Made by a program: the position numbers and the translations under genes. From Siphonodentalium dalli (lineage: Eukaryota > Mollusca > Scaphopoda > Gadilida > Siphonodentaliidae): a stretch of 64,000 nucleotides of DNA. The DNA is taken from positions 116,177,509-116,241,508 of the forward strand of contig CP136068.1 in assembly GCA_032622095.1 (NCBI GenBank), in the 5' to 3' direction. The first letter of the stretch is position 1. Every line of letters begins with the position of its first letter. The notes under the pieces were generated by a model. It made no database searches. It was not told the origin of the DNA and saw nothing but the letters and a program-made list of their open reading frames with translations. Below, in pieces: positions 1 to 11,833 of this stretch.

Positions 1-1110
1 TAATTTCTGTCATATGTTTTTAAATTGAATAATAATTTTTTATGTTCAGTGTAAAATCTTTCAATTAATTAACCCTCATTGAGCCAGACCAAAAGTCCAA
101 ATCCATGCGGGAATTCAATTTGCACAGATTGGGTTTAAATTTTCCAACTGATACCGCAAGGTTTCCAATTGTTATAAATTTCCAACTTACGAATCGATAA
201 AATACCACCCCAAGGTAGAGGGATGAATACGAACTACCCAAAGTAGTAAAAGTTTAGCATTTTTAGGTCAATTTGGCAACTTTTAATATATTGTGGCATT
301 GAATTTCCAACTATTGGACATTGTGACCGCAGATTTGAGGTTAGACACACCAACTTCAACGTGCATCTGAGTGCTTTGAGAAACTCTATTCGACCCTCAT
401 TGGGAAAGCGTGGAAGGGACAGTCCTAAATACTAATTCGGAAACATGCAGGGGCAACCAGATCGTAAAATTTCCGACTGTTGCTAACCCTTGGTCTGAGG
501 AGAAACACGATTTGCGAAAGAAAGTCAGTAAAATTGTACTTACATAGGTAGAACGAAAAAATAAGCACCATATATATGTGATCATGAGCGCAACTACCTA
601 AGGTTCTATGGGTTCGAGCCGAAGGTGACAAAATATTGATTTTTTGCTATGTTTCATAGGGTAAACTACCGACAATTGACTTAGATTCAGTGGTTGATTG
701 GCAATAGACAACTGACTAACTGTGTAACACAATGGGAACTAATGAAAACATCTTTGCACATTTATGGAGAAAATGGTGAACCTGAATCACATTCAAAATT
801 GCTTTTCTGCTTTGTAATGATTTTGCGGCGTCATGATAAAGAATGTAACGTTACGCCTAAAAAAATAACTGGCGATTCAGAAAAGTGTGTATCAACTCCA
901 ATCAAATATAGCATATGTGCCAAAATATATATTTTTTTAGAAATGACATTCTATACATAATAGTGTTCATACCAATATTATCTTTCCAAATGGTGAAATA
1001 ATCTACAAATACTTAACCCTCCCCAATTTCATAATTATCCACACCTGTTGAAAATTCCCTGACTCCTCCCTACGGGTGGATTATTTATCAAATCAAACTA
1101 TCAGAACAAT
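1..1110. other. AT-rich non-coding DNA
   Basis: Only short chance open frames are present. No repeat boundary, RNA gene or protein family was recognised before the TTAA site at 1111. Confidence 0.5.
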
Positions 1111-1114
1111 TTAA

Positions 1115-1484
1115 CCCTTTACCCAACAGAAGGGCCCTGTGCCAATGCATTCTCTTATATATGCGAGTCGACCATAGGTCGCCTCGCATATATAAGAGAA
1201 TGCATTGGCTTAACACATTAAAAATTATAAAATTGTTAAAGAATGTAAGATTTTTTTTTTTTTTTAGGCCAATGCATTCTCTTATATATGCGAGGCGACC
1301 TATGGTCGACTCGCATATATAAGAGAATGCATTGGCACAGGGCTAACTGTAACTATCACAATGTGGTCAAGGAGCCGGTTCCAATGATATCCATATTTGT
1401 ATGGTTCTATTGAGACAGACCGAAGATATTTTAGGCTGTTGAAGCTATATTTGGCAGGTTTTGGCCGTTTTGTTGGGTAAAGGG
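1115..1484 (+). mobile_element. piggyBac-like MITE, copy P1
   Basis: The element is flanked by TTAA on both sides (1111-1114 and 1485-1488). It has terminal inverted repeats CCCTTTACCCAACA at both ends. A TTAA duplication with ends starting CCC is the signature of the piggyBac superfamily. At 370 bp it has no coding capacity, so it would depend on a transposase supplied elsewhere. It carries the hairpin-pair module at 1135-1342. The right 140 bp is a conserved non-hairpin segment, shared with the copies at 14249, 24407 and 27348. The superfamily call rests on ends and target only. Confidence 0.85.
1135..1342. repeat. Inverted pair of 69-bp hairpins (module in P1)
   Basis: Two near-perfect hairpins (1141-1209 and 1268-1336) lie head to head around an A/T-rich spacer. 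The whole module runs from CCCTGTGCC to GGCACAGGG. Each hairpin starts GCCAATGCATTCTCTTATAT and has a 3-nt turn. One mismatch near the turn (GAGTCGACC opposite GGTCGCCTC) is kept in nearly all copies of the window. Confidence 0.9.
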
Positions 1485-1604
1485 TTAACAACTGATTATG
1501 TGCCCGCAAGGAAATTAAAATTGTTGAGCAATTTTAAACTCCAGAAGAAAACCCACGTCGTCACGTCCCTGGTGACCGGTAAATCTACACAAGACAATTT
1601 ACAT

Positions 1605-1800
1605 ACATTTTTTCAGTTGCTATTCCCAAACATCGCTTCATATATAGATAGTATATTCAAACAATTTAATTAAGAATATTTCGAATTCTTCAGGGATAGA
1701 ATGCGTGTCTAGTACATCTTCTACAAAATCTACCGTTCAAATATTTTGACTTTAACCGGTTCGTGAACTGACGACGTTAGTACACGAACCCGGTTGATTG
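1605..1800. repeat. Interspersed repeat family R4, fragment
   Basis: This stretch shares long blocks with 16815-17125, including TTCGAATTCTTCAGGG, then AGAATGCGTG and CTAGTACATCTT in the same order. It is therefore a fragment of a dispersed repeat. It has no coding potential. Confidence 0.6.
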
Positions 1801-2929
1801 TTCCCATGGGGAATGATTAGTCATCATTATCACGACGATCAATGTGTAAAAAAAATTACACATTGGCTCGTATTCACCAATGGGGTTTATAATTAGTCTG
1901 GGTTGTTTACACTGGGCAAGGCTTAATGCGAAGCTGCAGTGGTCCTCGATGGAACGATATCGCCGCGGTGTATGATTATCTGACCATGGGGGTTGAGGTT
2001 ATAAGCAACTAAATAATTGAAATTACGCCCCTTAGCATTTGTGTAGGGAAACTCGAGTGAGCATAACAAAACCCGGCAGCTGAATGGTGTATAACATCTT
2101 CAGTTGATCAATGTGAAAGAAAAAATAAGTTAATAAGCTATGTTAATTCCTCGGCTATTTGTGTGGAAATGTTCATCAAGCGTCTACGTTAGTCGCCAAA
2201 TTTGGTAGGGATGGGGGTATTTTTCTATACTGAAATTATTTTGCAAAAAAGTGGGTAGTTGTGCAAATGCCAATTTATTTCAGGAATAAATATGGTAAGG
2301 CACCATTTCTTTTTTGACAAATTTATGTCCGACGTGGAGTTCTAAACGCCAAAATATTTCAAGTTTGGCTTAGTACGGTAATGCATCGTTGGCAAGGCTT
2401 AACACTGTCGCATATGGGAAATAATTAGTTGATTGTAACCTTGACAGCGATCATAGATTGATTACCGGTCACATAAAACATGCTGCGCATATATAGCAGT
2501 ACACGTTTAGTTCATTTCAATCATGAGAAACCGTGGGAAAAGGTCGGGGCGCAGAATACACCACTGGTGAAAAGAATAATTCGAAGATTATATCATTATA
2601 TACATAATCATATATCATCATAACTCATTCCGTAGAAAGATTCAGTCTGAGTATTTGCACCTATACACCGCCCTGCGTGGGGATTATATCCGGCGAGTGT
2701 TCGCGATTTAGTCTTGCGGCGGTGGGTATTAACATAATTTAATGGCAAATATGATAGATTGACTCATCGACATTGTGTGATGTAAACGCTAGCGAAGGTA
2801 CCGTGTGTGTTCATTCGCTGCCAAGTAAACTACCCGGTTTATAACATAAACCAAGTTGGCGAATACAAGCATAAGACGTTATTTTCATCCGCTTTCAAAA
2901 TGATCAAGTATTAAAATACAAGTTTAAAG
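1801..2929. other. Non-coding DNA, nothing recognised
   Basis: Stop codons are dense in all frames. No terminal repeats or tandem structure were found. A small inverted repeat (about 1840-1865, TGTGTAA against TTACACA) is the only local structure. Confidence 0.4.
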
Positions 2930-3362
2930 ATGCATAATCAGAATTAACCCTCTCAAATTAATAATTCATTAGCTCCGGGGGTAAACAATATTTGATACGA
3001 TCGCGAGTCGATGAACCCACCCATCAAAGCTGAGAGTGATCAGATATCGATTTCTGACATCTATTATTTTTCACCACCGGTACTTTTTAGTGGCCTGGTT
3101 AAAAGTTGATGAGAAGACAGCCACGGACGAAATTGCGGATGAAGATGGATAACTCTAAAATCAAGTGGCTTTTGGGGGTCAGATATTTGACAAACCGGCA
3201 AAATTTCGTTGAACAAAATGTTGATAATCAACAGGTTTTGGGCAATTTTATAGTATAGTTGACTTTGGACAATTGATCGATTCAGATAACTGAAGCGGCA
3301 TTTCAAAAAAATTTGTCGGAATCTGATGATGTGGGGACCATCGAATCGGATTGAGTACCTTT
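2930..3362. repeat. Interspersed repeat family R2, copy a
   Basis: The same sequence recurs inverted at 36146-36560. Shared landmarks, in order, are the GATGAACCCACCCATC block, TTTTTCACCACC, AGTTGATGAGAAGA, and an end near GATTGAGTACCTTTAA. No open reading frame is preserved between the two copies, so a non-autonomous element is likely. Confidence 0.75.
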
Positions 3363-3431
3363 AAGTATGATGTTTTTCAAAGGATATATAGCCCCAAGTT
3401 AGACGTCAAGTCGAGTCTAGTTCGTCGTAAC

Positions 3432-4380
3432 GGCGTGGTGTGTTCAAACTAAACCAAGTTCTTCTCGTCTGACCCCCTCTTCACTTATAGAGGGGTAGCA
3501 CAGCAAAGGGCGACCAAACTTAAAATAAGCCACCGGGCTTGTTGTCTAATCCCCCCATGTCAGAATGGCGTGGTGTGTTAAAACTAAGCCAGGTACTACC
3601 CGCCTGACATCCTCTCCTCTTAATATAGGGGGCGCGCATCAAGGGGGGGGGGCAACTTAAAATAAGCCCCTGGGCCTGTGGTATATATAATCTACATGTA
3701 GAATGGCGTGGTGTGTTAAAACTAAGCCAGGTACTTCCCGCCTGACATCCTCTCCTCTTAATATAGGGGGCGCGCATCAAGGTGGGGGGGGGACTTAAAA
3801 TAAGCCCCTGGGCCTGTGGTATATATAATCTGCATGTAGAATGGCGTGGTGTGTTAAAACTAAGCCAGGTACTTCCCGCCTGACATCCTCTCCTCTTAAT
3901 ATAGGGGGCGCGCATCAAGGGGGGGGGGACTTAAAATAAGCCCCTGGGCCTGTGGTATATATAATATACATGTAGAATGGCGTGGTGTGTTAAAACTAAG
4001 CCAGGTACTTCCCGCCTGACATCCTCTCCTCTTAATATAGGGGGCGCGCATCAATGGGGGGGGGGCAACTTAAAATAAGCCCCTGGGCCGGTGGTATATA
4101 TAATCTACATGTAGAATGGCGTGGTGGGTTTAAACTAAACCAAGTACTTCCCGTCTGACATCCTCTCCTCTTACTATAAGGGGCACGCAACAAACGGGGA
4201 ACACACTTAAAATAAGCGCCTGTGCTTGTTTAATTCCCCATGTCCGAATGGCGTGGTGGGTTTAAACTAAGCCAAGTACTTCCCGTCTGACATCCTCTCC
4301 TCTTAATATAGTGGGCGCGCAACAAAAGGGGAACAAACTTAAAATAAGCTCATTGGTTTTTATAACCCCCTTTCCAATAA
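3432..4380. repeat. 137-bp tandem array, seven units
   Basis: Units begin with GGCGTGGTGTGTT at 3432, 3567, 3705, 3843, 3979, 4118 and 4250, a spacing of 132-139 bp. The central units are nearly identical and the outer ones are diverged, as expected from unequal exchange. Most units carry a pure G run whose length varies between units. The long frame on the minus strand here is only the array read through. Confidence 0.95.
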
Positions 4381-4655
4381 TTTCGTTTATGTATACCCCC
4401 ACTGTTGTAATTACCTATGTTTATTAATATTGCTTTAGTGCCGCATAGCGATTACCCATATGTTCTTAACAGTTGTAGTACGCAAATGAGATACAGCAAA
4501 CAGTTGCTTTTGTTTCGGGAGTCTTGTATTCGGTTGTATAGCGAGTCTCGACAACATATTTATATAGTTCTAAGACCATATATAGACACCTACATTTACA
4601 TGTAGGGAGCTAAATGTGTTATAAATTATACTCATGTGCATGGATAAGGTGTCTA

Positions 4656-5193
4656 TTTAAAGATACGGGTGGCGTTGGCGGTGGGTATGCTGTTAAAATA
4701 TTCACCTCCGTCAAAAACCGCCATAAACAGAAATAATAGTAAAATATAGACAGACCTTGTTCTTATACCAATCAGAAATATGGCATAAACAGTATGTTAT
4801 TGTCAACTGTTTTCCTTTGTTATGTAAACAAAAGCAAAAAACGTTACAGAACCTAGCTTTTGTTTAGATCCGTATATGGTAAACATAAAGAGCTTTATTT
4901 GTTACTGTTTTCCTGATATGGAAATAATATAGAGCGTTTATATCATTGTGTGTGATTAACCAATATAATTTCGCTGTGTTATGTGAACAAAATCAAAAAC
5001 TTCTGTAACACGACCAGGCTCTTTTTCGCGTATACAATGTACAGCATCGTACGTCTTGACGAAAATATACTATTTACGCGCTGATTATGCTTGGCATATG
5101 AACAAAACTATATATATTTAAATATTCCTTCTGCTGATGGCGATTTGAACAAATGTGAATATTTCTGCAACGAACGCCGCCCGTGCCTTTAAG
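4656..5193 (+). mobile_element. M2 MITE, copy a
   Basis: The terminal inverted repeats are TTTAAAGATACGGGTGGCG on the left and CGCCGCCCGTGCCTTTAA on the right. The interior has no coding capacity. It is shared with 35630-36149, 43688-44190, 48354-48855, 56434-56906, and the copy split by the 9.4-kb insertion (49569/59522). This copy shows the intact sequence (ACTATTTACGCGCTG near 5070) that is interrupted in the split copy. Confidence 0.85.
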
Positions 5194-5753
5194 GTTAATC
5201 GAGGACAAACATGAGTAAATTTCAGTGTATTGGAAAAATCGCATTATACTCATTCTTTTCCGCGGTCCGGACATACCCCGCCTTGTGTCTGGAAAAAATC
5301 AGCAAACACCACCCCTGGGCCAGTTGGTATTTAATGTAAGGGAGAGTTGGGCAGGGTTGATCAGCAATTTCTTAACACAATGCACTTGTTTGCTATCGGG
5401 GTCGGAAAATAAATATGTTTACACCAAACTAAGGCAAGCGTTCTTCCGAACCGGCGAGGGGGTATTTTGATTTCTGGAGAGATAATACATGTTCGCGGTG
5501 GATTCTAATATCCGCTGTAGACAGTCAGTTTCAATAGAAATGAACCGATCTACCAGAAGCTATTGTGTGTTCATCAAGACAGCTTGATTGTTGTCAGAAA
5601 GCAAGTCTGATCATCTTGTTTTGAGAAGAGGCTGGTCCGCTGGCACTATGATCGGACACAGAAACCGACGCGAGTTTCCAGTTTCTCGTTCCAAATTCTA
5701 ACATATATTTTATTTCTGTGAAAACAAACGACTAGTACATATACCTTTTAAAG
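5194..5753. other. Non-coding spacer between MITEs
   Basis: An open stretch near 5225-5470 has no recognisable domain and no splice-site context. I see nothing else in this interval. Confidence 0.4.
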
Positions 5754-6224
5754 ACACATGGCGGTTTGCGCTCCAAAATACATATATTATTCGCTTTTGA
5801 ATGTTACCTGGTATCGAAATAGGTCGATAAATATCTGAACTACCGTTCTACGAGCATTTTGTAACCCCAAAAGACGCATTGAAGTAATGAAAAATACAAA
5901 TCACGGTGTTTGGGTCCCAAACACAAAACCGCGATTTGCACATTGATTAGAAAAGAGCGTTTCGTGTTAGTCTATTATGGTAGTCTGGTATGATAGAAAT
6001 AAAGAGCGTTTGTCTGAATTCAGGCGAAACATTGAAAACGGCTGGAAAACTACTGTGACTTTGCCAAGTGTTTTTCAGAGCATATGGAGCCGGTTTATCA
6101 ATGGTTTGTGTATTATCAACCTATCTTATACCTCCTATATCATCCTATACCTTTATCGACATATCATATCTGTCCCTCCAAATTACGTAGACAAAATTTG
6201 GAAGCTGGAATGAGCCATGTCCGG
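5754..6224 (+). mobile_element. M1 MITE, copy a
   Basis: Starts ACATGGCGGTTTGCGCTCC and ends near TGAGCCATGTCC. The two ends form an imperfect terminal inverted repeat (ACATGGC with a CTCCAAA-type inner block). The full-length family is about 470 bp with no coding capacity. Other copies are at 12578, 15765, 17352, 33646, 37498 and 59522. Confidence 0.75.
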
Positions 6225-6385
6225 ATTAACGGATAAACATGTTTGACTGTTGCCTCATAGCATAGCAGGTATAATAGAAAACACAGAATGTGTGACACCC
6301 CTTCTTTGGTTCGCTTAGAATCTTTAGATGATGTATAGAAACTTCTATCGCGGACATTATAATGTATTTATTATCCTTCCCTTAA

Positions 6386-6846
6386 CCCTTTCAGTGCCAG
6401 GGGCCGATCTCATCGGCCCTAATTTACGTCTGTAAAATCCAAAAAAAAAATCAAAAATGTTTTTTTTGGGTTGAATTTTTTTTGGGTATGCTTAAGCATG
6501 CTAGAGCGAATTTAAAAACAAACTGGTTAAAACCTTAGGGGCATGTTATAACTAAAAAACTATCACCAAGTATTCATAGTAATAATTTTGATGCCCATGA
6601 AAAACGTAAGATTCCCTGGCACTAAACCTACAAAATAAGTCTGGCACTGAAAGAGAGTAGAATATAAGAAAAAATTATTAAAATTGTAAAAAATTGTAAA
6701 AAATAATAACAAATGATGAAAATTTGTTAGGCCAAGGCATTCTCTTATATATGCGAGGCGACATATGGTCGACTCGCATATATAAGAGAATGCATTGGCA
6801 CAGGGTATATGGGTTGATACAAAAATCGGACTTGGCACTGAAAGGG
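6386..6846 (+). mobile_element. TTAA-flanked MITE with a second end type, copy P6
   Basis: TTAA flanks both sides (6382-6385 and 6847-6850). The terminal inverted repeats are CCCTTTCAGTGCCA, which agree with the P1-type ends only for the first six bases (CCCTTT). It therefore represents a different piggyBac-like subfamily. It contains a single 69-bp hairpin (6731-6799) near its right end instead of a pair. Confidence 0.8.
6731..6799. repeat. Single 69-bp hairpin inside P6
   Basis: It is the same hairpin as in P1-P5, in the GAGGCGAC-first orientation, with changes in the left arm (CCAAGGC for CCAATGC) and near the turn. The following bases CACAGGGT match the module's right edge. Confidence 0.9.
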
Positions 6847-6850
6847 TTAA

Positions 6851-7192
6851 CTAACACTCTTTCTGATTGCCAAAAGCCGTCACGTGATAATCCGGGAAAT
6901 GGTCATATTGGACTTTTTTTTAATCGGGACTCCGTGACGTCACGAAGTAACTCTGCCAAATGAATCGGTGAAATTGTGATGCGCGCGCAATACTGTGGTG
7001 GATTTAGCAGACGTTTCACTTCCGCATTGAGTTTTGTTTTCACTTCCGTGTTTACTGTTCCAAATCATGCTTTCTGATGAACAAATGCAGGCTTTAATAG
7101 AGTATCAAGTGCCGACAAATACCAAAAGTAACCACAACAAGTTTTATTCCCAAAATTTGGATAAACATACAGATGGTTAATAAGAATGTCAT
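6851..7192. other. Non-coding spacer
   Basis: No coding, RNA or repeat feature was recognised in this interval. Confidence 0.3.
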
Positions 7193-7349
7193 TATACAAT
7201 GTTGTGTACAGTATGTGTTTTTCTTGTACTCGTCCAGGTTGTGGTGAAAAGTCATATTGGACTCGACTCTGCGTGTCTCGTCCAATATGACTTTTCACCA
7301 CAACCTGGACTCGTACAAGAAAAACACATACTGCACACAACATTGTATA
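7193..7349. mobile_element. 157-bp palindromic MITE
   Basis: The element is one near-perfect palindrome. Its ends are TATACAATGTTGTG and CACAACATTGTATA, the arms are about 70 bp, and the loop is about 17 nt. A TA at each edge fits a mariner-like target. Transcription would give a long double-stranded stem. Confidence 0.8.
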
Positions 7350-7610
7350 ATTACTTTATAATATTGGATTGTACCTCATGATTGTTTCCATTGCATTTTG
7401 TTTATGTGCATGCCGCCAGTTCCAATATTCAGAAAAAAACCACTGGAATTTTCTCATTTGTATATAGTGTATACACTTATTATCATGTCCCACAAATAGT
7501 GGCTGAGAATAAACCATTACTTACTTACTATATGCATGGGAGATTGAGAATAGAATAGAGATTATTTTGATAATATTCATATAGTATATAAATATTGCAC
7601 GACTTGGAGG
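7350..7610 (+). repeat. Possible retroelement 3' tail
   Basis: An AATAAA-like motif is followed by CCATTACTTACTTACT at about 7507-7530. This resembles the short tandem tail of a non-LTR element. No upstream coding part was recognised, so the call is weak. Confidence 0.3.
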
Positions 7611-7707
7611 TGACTATGCAAATATAGTGGTCCGAGGGGAGAAATAGTACCCGAGCCAGAGGCGAGGGGACTGTTCCTCCACGAGGACCACTATTTTGGC
7701 ATAGTCA
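7611..7707. repeat. 98-bp hairpin
   Basis: Arms TGACTATGC...ATAGTGGTCC and GGACCACTAT...GCATAGTCA enclose a GC-richer loop. This may be a small foldback element. No TSD could be fixed. Confidence 0.6.
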
Positions 7708-8741
7708 ACGACAAGACATTCATTATTTATTATATTTTATCGAACGTTCTCCATGCTGACCCAGATCCCATATTTAATGTACGTCATTTTAATCGTAGAA
7801 AGATTTTAGAATTTCCAGTGTGAATGTTATTGTCTCAAATTTGTTTCAATAAATTGTCCTGCTTCTAACTGTGCAAATCTTAAATCTTCTTCGTGAGTTA
7901 TTGTTACCAATAGCAAACCAGAGCCAATTTATTTCCATTATAGGTCTACGAAACTTATAAATTTATTATTATTTTTATTTTCTTTGTGTGAAATTATATC
8001 ATGAATATACACGTCTCCTTTAATGTGAAGAAATGTGCAATTACTCTTATTTTAGTGATATTAAAGGGGGTCAACACTTTTTCCAGAGCATCTAAGATGC
8101 GGTGGGTGGGTGGTGAACAGGGCACAACAATTTTTTTTTTCCCCAGCTAAAAGAAAAATTCCTCCATATGTTTTCAACTATTTTTGGACTTAAATAGAGA
8201 TAATATTACTTTAACACAATCAGTATATATTATTTCTTGTAAAATTACTAAATAGCCGGCATATGTCAATCTAGGTCAATCCGAACATAAATTGCATGCA
8301 CACATAGCATACGCAATGTAGCTGACTGGGAAAATCAATTTAGTATAGAAATGGTTAAACTCCGGGGTTTATACTGGAGATAACGAACGGGGATGAATTG
8401 CCGAGGATTTATGGAACATAGATAATAAGTAATTTGTTGGCAGATCTTGTTTGTTGTGGAGGGAGTATTGTTACTAATATATACTGAATCTACACTAAAC
8501 CCCGCTTTTAGATTTCTAACTACATTTAGAGATATTGTAAATCCTTCGCAATTTCCGGCGAATATTAAAATAGGAATTCGCGCGGATTCCAACATTAAAC
8601 GACATGTTGTAAATTGCAGGTATTGGTCTGCCACTGCTTTTAACACTCCCAAACAGCGAGAATCAATGTAAGTCTATTGAAAAATACACCTCCCTTATTA
8701 CCAATCCAAAGCCACTCATATTGAAATTCAAAATAAATGAC
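7708..8741. other. Non-coding stretch
   Basis: Opposed open frames occur at about 8335-8671 on both strands. Neither shows a known domain, a start context or splice sites. A T run lies near 8130-8140. Confidence 0.35.
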
Positions 8742-8743
8742 TA

Positions 8744-11700
8744 CACTGTTAGAAAAAAGACCGTCGCTTTAACGGTCTGAGACCGCGTAACATCGCTGCC
8801 AACATTTGACCGTTAAACATACGGTCAGGCCGTAACATGTTCCACGGTATAAAACCGTTTAAGTAACTGGCAGAACGTAACCAGTAACTGTCAGTCCGTT
8901 GTATTTTTTACGGTTCAACACCGTTTAATTAATATCAAGACCGTAACTAATAAAGGTCAGACCAATGGTATTTTTCATGGGTCAACACCAATTTTTTGCT
9001 CTTAATTTGCTAATTTACCATAGAATTAGCCAGGTTCCCATGGTGACAATATGATTTCCCGGTAGGCATTACGATTCATATGTTTTTGAATGGTCGAAAC
9101 TAGTATTATTCGTAACTGAAAAATACATCTTAGTTCTTATGTTACGATCATAGTTTTGATGAAATGTAAATCCTCAATGCATAAAGTGATAGACAATACT
9201 TATGAGGATCAAGCTTGTTATCGGCCTCGTAGAATATAATCCGGATAAAGGCTGCGCACGTGTAATGTGTTCGCCTTTCACTAACTACTGTATAAATATG
9301 GCTGTAAATAAAAAACGATACTAGTAATAGCTGATAAGCCAACCCAATGACACCCACCACTATTCAGTTATGAGTAATACTAATTTCAACCATTCTAAAA
9401 CATGAATCGGCATGTCATTTCAAGCCATAAAAAGAACAAAGCTTCACAGTTAAAACTCAAATTTATGTACATGTAAAAGTAAAATATCTTAATGGCATAC
9501 TTTTTGGTAACTTGTAAGGCGTGAAATTGTCCAGTCACTTGTAAACACAGTTTTTGTTTTAACAGGTGAATCCGTACATCATGACAATACAGTACCAGTC
9601 AGAGGGAGTGGTATTTTTAGGCGCACCTTTATTGCGATATTGAGCGTGTTTAATTTAGAAAAAGGCGTGATTATAGCACAATACCAAAAATCTGTCGCGC
9701 TTATTATTGCAATATTGAACGCAAAATATTGCGATACTAAGCGCGCTAAATTTCATACAGACCCGATAGTGTTATATTTATATTAGATAAATAATGTGCA
9801 TGTAGTGTACATATAATGTACATATAGTGTACATATAGCATTTACAACTATAATTATATACATATCTAAAACATTGTCTCTATTTATACAATAAACAATA
9901 TAGAAGAAGCAATAATTTGATTTAAATGTCACAATTTTGAGCGCAAGGTGTCGCAATATTATGCGAAATATTGCGATATTAAGCGCAAAATATTGCAATA
10001 ATATCACAAGCGACATGCTTATAAGCGTTTCCACTTGCAATATTATTGCGATATTGGGCGCGAAAATAGCGCCCTTAATATACCACTTCTTGTGACTGGT
10101 ACTGTATATCAATAACAGCTAGTTGGGATTGGAACCTTCAAAACAGCAGACCCCAAAATAACTGTGCGCGATGACTTGGCGACAATGTTCTCCTGTATTT
10201 CCATGAAATTTTAAAGCATGATGCATCAAACAGTACACTGACTTAGTATCAATATCAGTGAGTCAGCCAAAGATAATTTCATAAAACATCCAACCAATAG
10301 TGTACTCCCGGTAAATTGTCGTAATAACTTGACGATAGCATGGCGAATGATGACAATGTCTCATCCACACGTTTCAATGAAAATTGATGAACACGAGATT
10401 AATTTGTCCGTTTAAATTGTAAAGTTGGAATTGTAGATATGTGATCATCCGTCACTGCGCGGCGTCAGTTGTTTACTGTGTTGTTGTTGACATTGATGCT
10501 CTTGTTAATAACACTGGTGCGTACAGTACATGTACATGTATCCTCTCTTGTAAATGTACATGCATGTGCTTTGAAACAATCAGATTCAGAACACTGTTAA
10601 CTGGATTGTCAAGATTCTAATAGTAATAGCTGCTCGTTGAGTCGTTGTTATTATTGTCACTATTGGTTGACATCGAAGCTTGTGTTAATTGTACCTGTAT
10701 CCTCTGGTGTAAGTAAATGTGCCATTGTTTTGATACTAAGTCACAACACTGTCAATTTCAACATCAGCACTGCGTCGAATGAAGTCAGACCCCGGCGGCG
10801 GATCATGCCATGATTGACATGAATCTCTACTCTCGAATTTACTGGAAATTGTCAATGATTAAGCCGGTTTTAGCAGAATTGAAACTTGTCCGGTTATCAA
10901 AGGAACCGAAATCAGACCGTCTTAACAACTGTCCACAATCGAAAAGTTAACAGTTTCCCAAAAAAATAATAGTTTGCAATCAAATACGCAACGCCAACTA
11001 TAAATGGCGAATCGAAATGAGCTAAGTGCTAAAGCGGGAAGGTTATAATACACCAAATCAAAATTAGTAAATAGATTTCCCCTGGGACCCCCAAGCTAGG
11101 ATCAGCATAAAAAAAAATCCTGGCAGCTGAATGGTCAATGATACATGGATGAAAATTGCACGAAAAAATGCAGAAACGCGTTTCCCGACAAGAAACATCA
11201 AATATAGCCACATGGTGAACAGTTACGGCTTTCAAATTGGCGAATAATTTATGGGAGGGGTTGGTGTTTTTTTCGATGTCATTTTTTTCTAAATTTTAAG
11301 GGTATTGTGACGTTTGTCAAACTGCAGCGAGATCGAGATCGTTGACAAGTAATTTTGAGCACATTTTCTTGTGTCTAAAAAGGGCGTTCTTCAATTTGTG
11401 ATACTCGTGCAGGATCAAAGCTTTCCTGCGAATACAGGGCAGCGGGATTTGTTAACACAGAGGCCTATGCAAATCATTTGGTGTATTGTAACCGGAACTT
11501 AACACCAGAATGAGAATTACGTACCGTACTCATGATAATTCGTACGGTCCCGCATAACACAGAATGAATGCCGCATGAATAATACATATTAAATATCAGC
11601 AGAGTAAGATTCAGTCATACGGTATGGAGTCATTGCCGTATATAATATGGTCGCCGATAAATATACTATTGAATTTTGACGGCATGACTTTGAATCACGA

Positions 11701-11831
11701 AAATATTTAATTTAGACAATTTTCATGGCCACATAAAATAACGGTAAAAAACCGTCGAACTGATCAAACGGTATGGGACCGTCGATTATGACGGCCCGAA
11801 ACCGTCGAACCGACATTATTTTCTAACAGTG
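8744..11831. mobile_element. CACTA-like (CMC) DNA transposon, non-autonomous
   Basis: The ends are CACTGTTAGAAAA at 8744 and its inverse finishing at 11831, with TA on both outer sides (8742-8743, 11832-11833). Both subterminal zones (8760-8950 and 11740-11815) are packed with short ACGGT/ACCGT words in both orientations. This pattern is known for CACTA elements, where the subterminal words bind the transposase. At 3.09 kb no transposase was recognised in the interior. A 515-bp MITE is inserted at 9590-10104. The exact family within CMC is uncertain. Confidence 0.75.
9590..10104. mobile_element. TA-flanked MITE nested in the CACTA-like element
   Basis: The terminal inverted repeats start CAGTACCAGTCA and end TGACTGGTACTG. 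TA flanks each side (9588-9589, 10105-10106). The interior is rich in repeats of GCGATATTGAGCGC type. The long minus-strand frame inside is not a gene. Confidence 0.85.
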
Positions 11832-11833
11832 TA

